The notes under the pieces were generated by a model. It saw only the letters and a list, made by a program, of their open reading frames with translations. It made no database searches and was not told where the DNA came from. A program made the position numbers and the translations under genes. From contig JALHMZ010000027.1 in the NCBI GenBank assembly GCA_022843785.1, forward strand, positions 1 through 35,425: DNA of 35,425 bases, in the 5' to 3' direction. Positions 16,025 to 23,291 of this stretch are shown piece after piece. This DNA comes from Nitrospira sp. (GTDB taxonomy: Bacteria > Nitrospirota > Nitrospiria > Nitrospirales > Nitrospiraceae). How positions within the stretch are numbered: the stretch's first letter is position 1; each line of letters starts with the position of its first letter.

Positions 16025-17659
16025 GTGTACACGTACTACGTGCAACCGGGCAGCCTGGATACCTGGTTTGCCAAGAAGGGGGTGACTCCCATTTCTACTT
16101 CAATCGTTTTCTACATCATCTGTGCAATCGCCGGAGCCCTTGCGGGGGTCGTGGTATTTGAATTGGTGCGTCGCAACATGGCTGGGGCGAAACGGGCTGA
16201 GATGGAAGAGCAGGCCAAGCAGGTCGTGCACAATGCCCAGCGCGAATCCGAAAATGTGCTGAAAGAAGCCAGGCTGGAAGCTAAGGATCTCGTATTTCAG
16301 GCAAAATCAGAGATCGAGAAAGAGCAAAAGGCGAAGCTTGTCGAGCTCGCAGCCGCCGAGAAACGTTTTCTCCAGAAGGAAGAGGGATTTGATCGCAAGC
16401 TTGCCGCGCTGGACAAGCGGGAGAGCGAGTGGCAGAAACGCGATCAGGAGTTCGCGAAGCGTGAGGAGCGGCTTAACGCCAAAGAAACAGCTTGTGCCAA
16501 GGCTGAACGTGAGCATCGTGAAGCATTGGAGCGCGTGGCCGGTATGACGGCCGAAGAAGCCAGAAAGCAGCTGATCGTCGAAATGGAGTCGCAGGCTCGG
16601 CTTGATGCCGCCGGCATCGCCAAACGGACGATCGAAGAGGCGCGTGAAAATGCCGAGCGGGAAGCACGTGAAATCATCACCAGCTCTATTCAGCGGGTGG
16701 TGCGCGACTACGTGTCGGAATCCACTATTTCGGTGGTCCAGATTCCAAACGATGCCATGAAGGGCCGGATCATCGGCCGGGAAGGGCGAAATATCCGCGC
16801 GATCGAGGCGGCCACAGGGATTGATTTGATCATCGATGAGACGCCGGAGGCCGTGATCATTTCGGGATTCGATCCCTTGCGGCGTGAGATCGCCAAAGTG
16901 TCGCTTGAGCGGTTGATGCACGATGGCCGGATTCATCCCACCCGCATCGAAGAGATTGTGGAAAAGGTGAAGGTCGATATCGACAAGCTGATGTATGAAG
17001 AGGCCGAAAAGATCATCTTCGAACTGGGGCTTGCGGATTTTCATCCTGAGTTGATCAAAGTGCTGGGGCGGCTCAAGTATCGGACGAGCTACGGACAGAA
17101 CAATCTGTACCATGCACGGGAAGCGTCGTATATTTGCGGCATCATGGCGTCGGAGTTGGGACTTGACGTCAAGTTGGCGCGGCGCGGTGCCTTGCTCCAT
17201 GACATCGGCAAAGCGGTCAGCCATGAGGAAGAGGGGCCGCACGCCATGCTGGGCGCCGAGATCGCCAAAAAATACGGAGAATCTCCCAAGATCGTGAACG
17301 CGATTGCCGCACATCATGAACAGGTGGAGCCGCTGTGTCCGGAGAGCGTCCTGGTGGCTGCGGCTGAGGCACTCTCGGCTGCCCGGCCGGGAGCCAGGCG
17401 AGAAGCGCTGGAGTCTTATGTCAAACGGTTGGAAAAACTCGAGTCCTTAGCCACGGGACTCAAGGGAGTGCAAAAGGCGTATGCAATCCAGGCAGGGCGT
17501 GAAATCCGTGTGATCGTACGACAGGAAGATATCACCGATACCGAATCGTTCCAGCTTTCGCGCGAGTTGGCGAAGAAAATCGAGCAGGAACTGACTTATC
17601 CGGGGCAAATCAAAGTGACTGTTATTCGGGAGAGCCGGTACGTGGAATACGCCCGATGA
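16025..17659 (+). CDS. rny: ribonuclease Y
   Basis: Membrane-anchored endoribonuclease that starts mRNA decay, 544 residues. One N-terminal membrane helix (about residues 25-48, STSIVFYIICAIAGALAGVVVF) is followed by a long Lys/Glu/Ala coiled coil (to about residue 210). Next come a KH RNA-binding domain (MKGRIIGREGRNIRAIE) and an HD domain with RRGALLHDIGKAV and IAAHHEQ. The most likely start is GTG 16025. The frame is open only to a stop at 16004, and there is no good ribosome site, which may point to leader control. Its stop overlaps the ymdB start (ATGA), and this rny-ymdB pair is a common bacterial arrangement. Confidence 0.95.
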   Translation: MYTYYVQPGSLDTWFAKKGVTPISTSIVFYIICAIAGALAGVVVFELVRRNMAGAKRAEMEEQAKQVVHNAQRESENVLKEARLEAKDLVFQAKSEIEKEQKAKLVELAAAEKRFLQKEEGFDRKLAALDKRESEWQKRDQEFAKREERLNAKETACAKAEREHREALERVAGMTAEEARKQLIVEMESQARLDAAGIAKRTIEEARENAEREAREIITSSIQRVVRDYVSESTISVVQIPNDAMKGRIIGREGRNIRAIEAATGIDLIIDETPEAVIISGFDPLRREIAKVSLERLMHDGRIHPTRIEEIVEKVKVDIDKLMYEEAEKIIFELGLADFHPELIKVLGRLKYRTSYGQNNLYHAREASYICGIMASELGLDVKLARRGALLHDIGKAVSHEEEGPHAMLGAEIAKKYGESPKIVNAIAAHHEQVEPLCPESVLVAAAEALSAARPGARREALESYVKRLEKLESLATGLKGVQKAYAIQAGREIRVIVRQEDITDTESFQLSRELAKKIEQELTYPGQIKVTVIRESRYVEYAR

Positions 17660-18435
17660 AGGTGTTGTGTATCGGCGATATCATGGGCGAACCGGGGCGG
17701 CGCGCCGTCGCCCGTGCGGTCCCGCGCCTTGTTGCGCAGCGCCAAATCGATGCCGTGATCGGAAACGGCGAGAATGTCGCAGGCGGGTTCGGCATTACGC
17801 CGGAATTGGCCGAAGAGTTGTTTGAATTGGGCCTCTCGGTCATCACCACGGGCAATCATGCCTGGGATAAGAAGGAAGTGCTCGATTATTTCCCGCGCGA
17901 ATCCCGTCTGCTGCGCCCGTTGAATTATCCGCCCGGAGTGCCTGGCAACGGCAGTGTGGTCATTGAAACTGCCGGCGGGGAACGGTTGGCGGTGCTTCAG
18001 CTCATGGGACGGGCCTACATGCCGACGATCGATTGCCCGTTTCAAACGGCCAAACGCGAATTGTCGAGATTGAAACAGGAAACATCGGCGATAATTGTTG
18101 ATATGCACGCGGAAGCTACGTCTGAAAAAATGGCCATGGGCCACTATTTGGACGGTGAGGTCACGGCAGTGGTCGGCACACATACCCATGTGCAAACAGC
18201 CGACGATCAAATTCTGCCCAAGGGGACGGCCTACATAACCGATATTGGAATGACCGGTCCGCTGCATTCGGTAATTGGAGTGAAAAAGGAACTGGCGATC
18301 GAAAAATTTCTGACCGGCATGCCGCGACGCTTTGAAGTCGCATCAGGCCCGTCGGTGTTCTGTGCGGTGCTGGTGGAGCTTGACGCGCGTTTGGGTAAGG
18401 CCATCGCCTTTGAGCGGATCCGCATGATCGATTGA
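17656..18435 (+). CDS. ymdB: YmdB-family metallophosphoesterase
   Basis: Calcineurin-like phosphoesterase of the YmdB (TIGR00282) family, 259 residues. It is known from Bacillus as a 2',3'-cyclic-nucleotide phosphodiesterase. Metal-binding motifs are visible in order: CIGDIMGEPGR at the start, GNGENVAGGFGI, TTGNHAWDKKE, VDMHAEATSEKMAMG, VVGTHTHVQTAD, and YITDIGMTGP near the end. It overlaps rny by four bases at both reading frames (ATGA), which implies coupled translation with the RNase. The product of RNA decay could be its substrate, but this is inference. The stop overlaps the presumed xseA start. Confidence 0.94.
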   Translation: MKVLCIGDIMGEPGRRAVARAVPRLVAQRQIDAVIGNGENVAGGFGITPELAEELFELGLSVITTGNHAWDKKEVLDYFPRESRLLRPLNYPPGVPGNGSVVIETAGGERLAVLQLMGRAYMPTIDCPFQTAKRELSRLKQETSAIIVDMHAEATSEKMAMGHYLDGEVTAVVGTHTHVQTADDQILPKGTAYITDIGMTGPLHSVIGVKKELAIEKFLTGMPRRFEVASGPSVFCAVLVELDARLGKAIAFERIRMID

Positions 18436-19844
18436 AGGAGGACGTCACGAGTCGCACTCGCTCCTTCCCATCGTCCGGTGATTCCCCGTCGAGGCGTGTT
18501 TTCACGGTATCGGAACTGACAGGTCTGGTTCGAGCATCCCTCGAAGCCGATTTTTCAGAGGTATGGCTCGAGGGAGAAATCTCCAATCTTCGCGCGCCCG
18601 GGTCCGGGCATCTCTACTGTACCCTCAAAGACGATTCCAGCCAGATGCGAGCCGTTATCTTCCGGTCGACCGCGCTTCGATTGCGGTTCGGGTTGGAGGA
18701 TGGGCTGCATGTCGTTGCACGGGGACGAGTCACCGTATATGAACCGCGCGGCGAGTATCAGGTCGTTCTTGAGTATGTCGAACCGAAGGGGCGCGGCGCG
18801 CAGCAGGTAGCGTTTGAGCAACTCAAGACTCGCCTGGCTGCGGAGGGGCTTTTCGATCTGGATCGGAAAAGGCCCTTACCGGTGTTTCCTCGAACTGTCG
18901 GTATCGTGACGTCGCTGTCGGGGGCGGCCGTTAGAGATATGATGACGGTGCTGCATCGCCGTTGTCCTGTGCTCCACATCATCATCGCTCCTGTGTCGGT
19001 ACAGGGGGAGGACTCTGCAGAGCAGATTACCTCCGCCATTCGATCATTGAATGCAGTAGGCCGTGTCGATGTCATGATTGTGGGGCGGGGCGGCGGCTCA
19101 TCGGAAGATCTCTGGAGCTTCAACGATGAGCGGGTCGTGCGTGCAATTGCCGCGTCGCCCATTCCAGTCGTCTCGGCAGTGGGTCATGAAACGGATATCA
19201 CGCTTGCCGATTTTGTCGCGGACCTGCGGGCGCCGACGCCCTCGGCCGCCGCAGAGGCTGTCGCTCCGGTGTTGAGTGAGATTGTCGATCGCCTCGGTGA
19301 ACTGACGGCTCGCTCCCGGCTGGCGATGAGCCGCCGTTGCGAAGCCGATCGGCAACAGCTCGATCTCATCGTCACCCGCATCGCGAATGTTCGGTATCGC
19401 GTGTTGGAGGATATCCAGCAGGTCGACGGAGCGGTTGCTCACATGCGCCGGGCCGTGCAGGGCCTTCTGAGGCAAAGATGGGACAAGGCGCACTCGTTCA
19501 AACACGAATTGATCGGGAACAGCCCGGACGCGCAGGTGCGTCAGGGGCTAACCCTGGTACCACAGTTAGGCTCGCGTCTTGTACAAGTGATGCGATACGG
19601 ACTAAGCCGGAGGACGCAATCGGCGCAGGCCTGTCTCGTAAACTTGCATGCGCTGAGCCCGCTGGGGATCCTTGACCGCGGGTATAGCATTTTAGAGTCG
19701 GTGTCGTCCCATCGCGTGATCCGGGATGCCTGCGAAGTCGCGGTGGGGCAAGAGGTCTTAGCCCGTCTTGCAAAAGGACAACTGCGTTGCGTGGTGACGA
19801 ACGTAGTGCCCGATGGTTCCAAAGCCGGGTCAGCCTCGCTATAA
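18432..19844 (+). CDS. xseA: exodeoxyribonuclease VII large subunit
   Basis: Large subunit of the single-strand DNA exonuclease, 470 residues. The N-terminal OB-fold is clear (FTVSELTGLVRASLEADFSEVWLEGEISNL, GHLYCTLKDD). The catalytic domain follows, with PLPVFPRTVGIVTSLSGAAVRDM, VDVMIVGRGGGSSEDLWSFNDE, and SAVGHETDITLADFVADLRAPTPSAAAE. A long helical region lies toward the C terminus. The start is odd: the first in-frame initiator is TTG 18432, overlapping the ymdB stop. A perfect AAGGAGG sits just after it (18435-18441), and no ATG, GTG or TTG follows at the right distance. It precedes xseB in the same operon. Confidence 0.94.
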   Translation: MKEDVTSRTRSFPSSGDSPSRRVFTVSELTGLVRASLEADFSEVWLEGEISNLRAPGSGHLYCTLKDDSSQMRAVIFRSTALRLRFGLEDGLHVVARGRVTVYEPRGEYQVVLEYVEPKGRGAQQVAFEQLKTRLAAEGLFDLDRKRPLPVFPRTVGIVTSLSGAAVRDMMTVLHRRCPVLHIIIAPVSVQGEDSAEQITSAIRSLNAVGRVDVMIVGRGGGSSEDLWSFNDERVVRAIAASPIPVVSAVGHETDITLADFVADLRAPTPSAAAEAVAPVLSEIVDRLGELTARSRLAMSRRCEADRQQLDLIVTRIANVRYRVLEDIQQVDGAVAHMRRAVQGLLRQRWDKAHSFKHELIGNSPDAQVRQGLTLVPQLGSRLVQVMRYGLSRRTQSAQACLVNLHALSPLGILDRGYSILESVSSHRVIRDACEVAVGQEVLARLAKGQLRCVVTNVVPDGSKAGSASL

Positions 19845-19875
19845 TGACCCAATTCTCGATGAAGAGGAGATGATA

Positions 19876-20133
19876 GTGGCTGGTGTGAAGTTTGAACAGG
19901 CGATGGCCAGATTGGAAGCCATCGTGGCGGAATTAGAAAATGGGGATTTGCCCCTGGATGAGTCGTTGAGGATCTTCGAAGAGGGTATTCGTCTCTCGAA
20001 GAACTGCTTGAAGGTGTTGGAAGAGGCCGAGCGGAAGATCGAAGTGTTAGTACAGGACACAAACGGCAAGAAGCATCTTCGCGCATTTTCTTCCGACGGT
20101 GACGAGAGACGGGATTCCGACGCCGACGTATAG
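19876..20133 (+). CDS. xseB: exodeoxyribonuclease VII small subunit
   Basis: Small helical subunit of exonuclease VII, 85 residues from GTG 19876. The core matches the family: KFEQAMARLEAIVAELENGDLPLDESLRIFEEGIRL and KVLEEAERKIEVL. I choose GTG 19876 because GAGGAG (19864-19869) lies 6 bases before it. The ATG at 19870 is inside that site, and ATG 19813 would give an unconserved extension overlapping xseA by 32 bases. The last ten or so residues are strongly acidic. XseB limits the nuclease activity of XseA; the two genes are almost always neighbours. Confidence 0.93.
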   Translation: MAGVKFEQAMARLEAIVAELENGDLPLDESLRIFEEGIRLSKNCLKVLEEAERKIEVLVQDTNGKKHLRAFSSDGDERRDSDADV

Positions 20134-20185
20134 CACCTCAGTGGTTCGACTGCCTTGTCGAGGTCTTGATAGAGTCCGTCTTTCC

Positions 20186-20956
20186 ATGGGCGCCAAAGCA
20201 TACCCTCAAAAAGATCGTCTTGATCAACGGCTGGTTGCGCAGGGGTTGGCGCCAAGCCGGGAAGCCGCGGCACGGATGATCCTCGCCGGAGAGGTCAGAG
20301 TGAACGGCGCCATGATCGACAAACCGGCCAAAGCGGTGTCTGTGGAGGCGGTGATCGACATCGTTTCACACGGCTCTCGATTTGTCAGTCGCGGCGGGGA
20401 CAAGCTTGTGGCCGCTTTGGATGCGTCCGGGACCGACCCTCGTGGTCTTGTCTGTCTTGATGTCGGATGCTCCACCGGAGGGTTCACCGATTGTCTCTTG
20501 CAACGGGGCGCGACGCGGATTTATGCGGTCGATGTCGGCTACGGCCAATTCGACTGGCGGCTTCGGCAGGATTCGCGTGTCGTGCTGATCGAGCGGACCA
20601 ACATCCGCTATATCGAACGGTCAGCTGTTCCTGAATCGATTGCGCTCACCGTCATCGATGTGTCGTTTATCTCATTGACGAACGTGCTCCCTCCAATCCT
20701 CCCATTCTTAGCGCCCAACGCCCGCGTCATTGCGCTCGTCAAACCGCAGTTTGAAGTCGGGAAAGGACAGGTCGGTCGAGGCGGAATCGTTCGTGACGAA
20801 ACGCAACGGCAGGCGGTACTCCAGCGGATCGTGCGGCATGCGGACGAATTGGGATTGCGGGTGCTGAAGACATTGGATTGTCCCGTGAAGGGGAAGAAGG
20901 GGAATCATGAAATGTTGGCAATTTTTGAGCTCGCGGCGGGCTTTCATGGTATGTAA
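20186..20956 (+). CDS. tlyA: TlyA-family rRNA (cytidine-2'-O)-methyltransferase
   Basis: Protein with an N-terminal S4 RNA-binding domain (DRLDQRLVAQGLAPSREAAARMILAGEVRVNG) and an FtsJ-like methyltransferase domain, 256 residues. The SAM-binding motif is VCLDVGCSTGGFTDCLL, and the catalytic tetrad region includes VDVSFISLTN and ALVKPQFEVGKG. In actinobacteria TlyA methylates 16S and 23S rRNA. In other phyla the protein is often annotated as hemolysin, although haemolysis is doubtful. The start is ATG 20186, where the S4 domain begins; the frame is open upstream to 20099, overlapping xseB. No clear ribosome site is seen. It is the last gene of the rny-ymdB-xseA-xseB run and is followed by an inverted repeat. 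Confidence 0.92.
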   Translation: MGAKAYPQKDRLDQRLVAQGLAPSREAAARMILAGEVRVNGAMIDKPAKAVSVEAVIDIVSHGSRFVSRGGDKLVAALDASGTDPRGLVCLDVGCSTGGFTDCLLQRGATRIYAVDVGYGQFDWRLRQDSRVVLIERTNIRYIERSAVPESIALTVIDVSFISLTNVLPPILPFLAPNARVIALVKPQFEVGKGQVGRGGIVRDETQRQAVLQRIVRHADELGLRVLKTLDCPVKGKKGNHEMLAIFELAAGFHGM

Positions 20957-20974
20957 AATGGCGATGCAGCTCTT

Positions 20975-21177
20975 AGCAGGTTGTGGAAAAACTCAGCTTG
21001 CCCATAAGACATCGTTGACATATTACAGATGGCGCTAAAGACCCAATCGCATCAGGATGCTCAAAAAGGCCGTCCAGCAAGGCCGCAGCGAGCGAAGAGG
21101 CGAGGCGTACGCTTTCGGTACGTTGAGCCTCTGAACGATGCGAGAACACAGCTGGCGGACTTTTTCAACATCCTGCT
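20975..21177. repeat. MITE-like palindromic element with terminal inverted repeats
   Basis: The arms at 20975-20994 and 21158-21177 match as inverted repeats in 17 of 20 positions. A second left arm at 21053-21072 also pairs with 21156-21175, in 17 of 20. Inside lies a further imperfect stem, GAGGCGAGGCGTAC (21097-21110) against GTACGTTGAGCCTC (21118-21131), with a 7-base loop. There is no transposase. The transcript of either strand would fold into a long hairpin and could stop transcription after tlyA. I associate the GCAGGATGTTGAAAAAG motif with dispersed Nitrospira repeats, from memory only. Confidence 0.75.
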
Positions 21178-21204
21178 AGAGGATACTCATTTATCGGAGG
21201 AATG

Positions 21205-22128
21205 ATGAAGGTACTCGTAACGGGCGGCGCAGGATTCATCGGCTCCCACGTGGTCGATCGGCTTGTGGAAGAAGGGCACCAAGTCGTTATTGTGGATGAC
21301 TTGTCTTCCGGGACGAGGAAAAACGTCAATCGCGCTGCCAGCTTGTACAAGCTGGACATCCAAAGCGGGAGACTGGAGCGAGTGTTTCGCAATGAGCGGC
21401 CCAATATCGTCATTCACCTGGCTGCTCAAGTCAGCGTGAGGGTTTCGGTCGACAATCCGGTATTCGATGCGCAGGTCAACGTGCTAGGGACGATGAATGT
21501 CCTGCATCAAGCGGTGCATCATGGGGTGAGAAAGGTCATCTTCTCCTCTTCCGGCGGTGCGATTTACGGAGAGCAGGAGGCGTTTCCAGCGCCGGAATCT
21601 CACGTGACCAAACCGCTCTCGCCCTATGGCATCAGCAAACTCTGCGCTGAGCATTACTTGTCCTATTTTCAGCGTATCAGCGGAATTCAGGTCGTGAGTC
21701 TGCGGTATGGGAACGTCTATGGACCTCGGCAAGATCCGGAAGGGGAAGCCGGTGTCGTGGCAATTTTCATTCGAAAGATGTTGAACAACGAGCAGCCGAT
21801 CATCAACGGGAATGGCCGCCAAACCAGGGACTTCGTGTTCGTTGACGATGTGGCAGAGGCCAACCTGGTGGCGATGAGACAGGATTCACAGGGTGTCTAT
21901 AATGTCGGAACCGGCATCGAAACGTCGGTCAATGAACTGTTCCGGATACTCGCGGGCCTCACCGGCTCTTCCTGCAAGGAAGTGCATGGTCCGGCTAAGC
22001 TGGGGGAGCAGATGCGCAGTGTGATCGACTCCTCAAAGCTTAAGCAAGAGCTGGGCTGGGAACCTGAGGCCGATCTTACCAAGGGTCTTGAGAAAACCGT
22101 CGCATATTTCCGTGAACTAATGGGTTAG
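21205..22128 (+). CDS. NAD-dependent sugar-nucleotide epimerase/dehydratase, GalE-like
   Basis: Extended short-chain dehydrogenase, 307 residues. NAD-binding GGAGFIG is at residues 7-13, and the catalytic Tyr141 and Lys145 are in PYGISK. The Ser-rich active-site strand is KVIFSSSGGAIYGE, and NVYGPRQDP and GRQTRDFVFVDDVAEA are typical of UDP-glucose 4-epimerase and related enzymes. The product is likely a UDP-hexose used in surface polysaccharide, but the exact substrate cannot be read; UDP-glucuronate or UDP-GlcNAc epimerase remain possible. Two ATGs (21202 and 21205) follow GGAGG at 21196-21200; the second has better spacing. It stands alone after the repeat element and is convergent with the rhodanese gene. 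Confidence 0.88.
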   Translation: MKVLVTGGAGFIGSHVVDRLVEEGHQVVIVDDLSSGTRKNVNRAASLYKLDIQSGRLERVFRNERPNIVIHLAAQVSVRVSVDNPVFDAQVNVLGTMNVLHQAVHHGVRKVIFSSSGGAIYGEQEAFPAPESHVTKPLSPYGISKLCAEHYLSYFQRISGIQVVSLRYGNVYGPRQDPEGEAGVVAIFIRKMLNNEQPIINGNGRQTRDFVFVDDVAEANLVAMRQDSQGVYNVGTGIETSVNELFRILAGLTGSSCKEVHGPAKLGEQMRSVIDSSKLKQELGWEPEADLTKGLEKTVAYFRELMG

Positions 22129-22174
22129 CCCGCTCCGCTGACGATGCGAGGGGAGCGGGCAATGGGGTCCCATT
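22128..22174. terminator. two adjacent hairpins between convergent genes
   Basis: Right at the epimerase stop codon, GCCCGCTCC (22128-22136) pairs perfectly with GGAGCGGGC (22152-22160) around a 15-base loop. AATGGGGTCCCATT (22161-22174) forms a second small hairpin. No T-run follows. A two-way terminator between the epimerase and the rhodanese is likely. Confidence 0.5.
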
Positions 22175-22185
22175 GGTTCATCGGA

Positions 22186-22506
22186 TCAGTATCGTTGAAC
22201 TTTCCCGTCTATCTGGAGTGACCAGGCATCGATCCCGCCGATCAGATTCTTGACGTTTGAGAAGCCTTGCTGGAGTAGAAATCCCGTCGCGTCTCCGCTT
22301 CTCATCCCGTGATGGCAATACGCGATGATTTCGGTATTCTTGTCCAGCTTTGAAAGCGACTGGGGCAAGGTGCCCAGCGGGATCAGCAGGGAGTTGTCCA
22401 GCTTGGCCAGTGCATTCTCCCAGGGTTCCCGAACATCCAACAGTACCAGGTTGTCCCCCTTCTCCAAGCGGGTTTTCAATTCTTTCGGCGTAATCGTGAA
22501 ACTCAT
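22186..22506 (-). CDS. single-domain rhodanese-like sulfurtransferase
   Basis: Cytoplasmic rhodanese domain, 106 residues. VLLDVREPWE marks the substrate-side motif, and the active-site loop CHHGMRS (residues 64-70) starts with the persulfide-forming Cys64. NLIGGIDAW is the standard closing motif. The start is ATG 22506, with AGGAGG 7 bases upstream on the minus strand; the frame is open to 22563 but lacks conserved residues there. It follows aat by 53 bases. The loop sequence is like those of GlpE/PspE-type proteins that move sulfane sulfur, but the acceptor is unknown. Confidence 0.92.
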   Translation of the reverse strand: MSFTITPKELKTRLEKGDNLVLLDVREPWENALAKLDNSLLIPLGTLPQSLSKLDKNTEIIAYCHHGMRSGDATGFLLQQGFSNVKNLIGGIDAWSLQIDGKVQRY

Positions 22507-22559
22507 AGGATGTCCTCCTCTTAAAGAAAATGAATCATAAGTGAGAGGGGAAAAGACTG

Positions 22560-23276
22560 TCAAATTCCGGATCGTATGGCGGGAACAGTATCAAACGCCC
22601 ATCTTCCGTACCGATGGGATCGTCCGGTGGCTTCGGACAGGCAGGCCATGAACTCGCGCCGCGGGATTTCTTCGGCGCCGAAGCGACGGACGTGTGGCGA
22701 GGATTGCTGGCAGTCGATGATTGAGAACTCCCAGGCCTGTAACTGACGTACGAGTGCGACCAACGCGGTCTTTGAGGCGTCGTCTACTTTTGTGAACATG
22801 GATTCGGCAAAGAATGCCGTTCCGAGGGCCAGGCCGTACAGGCCGCCGACCAAGTCTGTCCCGATCCAGGTTTCTACAGAATGGGCATAACCGAGTTTGT
22901 GCAGTGTTCCGTAGGCCTCGACCATTGCGGGCGTGATCCAGGTGCCGCCGTCGGGATATTGTGGTCTGGGGCCGGCGCATTGGGTCATGACTTCCCGGAA
23001 GCAGCGGTCGAGCGTGACCGTGAAGAGACCGCGACGCATCGTCCGCTCCAGGCTGCGTGGGACGTGGAGCCTGGAGGGGAAGAGCACAGCCCGTGGATCC
23101 GGTGACCACCATAAGATCGGCTGGTCCTCGTTGTACCAGGGAAAGATGCCGTGGCGATAGGCTTCAAGGAGCCGTTCAGGGCGGAGGTCTCCGCCGACTG
23201 CCAGCAAGCCGTCTGCGTCAGCCTGTTCAATTGGCGGAAAGTTCAGATTCCTTCCGCTTGCGCTCAGGACGAACAT
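22560..23276 (-). CDS. aat: leucyl/phenylalanyl-tRNA--protein transferase
   Basis: Enzyme that adds Leu or Phe from tRNA to the N terminus of proteins starting with Arg or Lys, so that ClpS/ClpAP degrades them, 238 residues. Family motifs are plentiful: FPPIEQADADGLLAVGGDL near the start, LLEAYRHGIFPWYNEDQPILWWSPDPRAVL, YAHSVETWIGTDLVGGLYGLALG, and FFAESMFTKVDDASKTALVAL. It begins 15 bases after the stop of the large secreted protein and precedes the rhodanese, so all three may share a message. Neither clpS nor clpA is in the window. Confidence 0.96.
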   Translation of the reverse strand: MFVLSASGRNLNFPPIEQADADGLLAVGGDLRPERLLEAYRHGIFPWYNEDQPILWWSPDPRAVLFPSRLHVPRSLERTMRRGLFTVTLDRCFREVMTQCAGPRPQYPDGGTWITPAMVEAYGTLHKLGYAHSVETWIGTDLVGGLYGLALGTAFFAESMFTKVDDASKTALVALVRQLQAWEFSIIDCQQSSPHVRRFGAEEIPRREFMACLSEATGRSHRYGRWAFDTVPAIRSGI

Positions 23277-23291
23277 ATCGAAAGAGACCGG

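Noticed and set aside
16307..17317. A 336-codon open frame antisense to rny
   Set aside because: It mirrors the codon pattern of rny, has no recognisable motif or ribosome site, and rny is certain.
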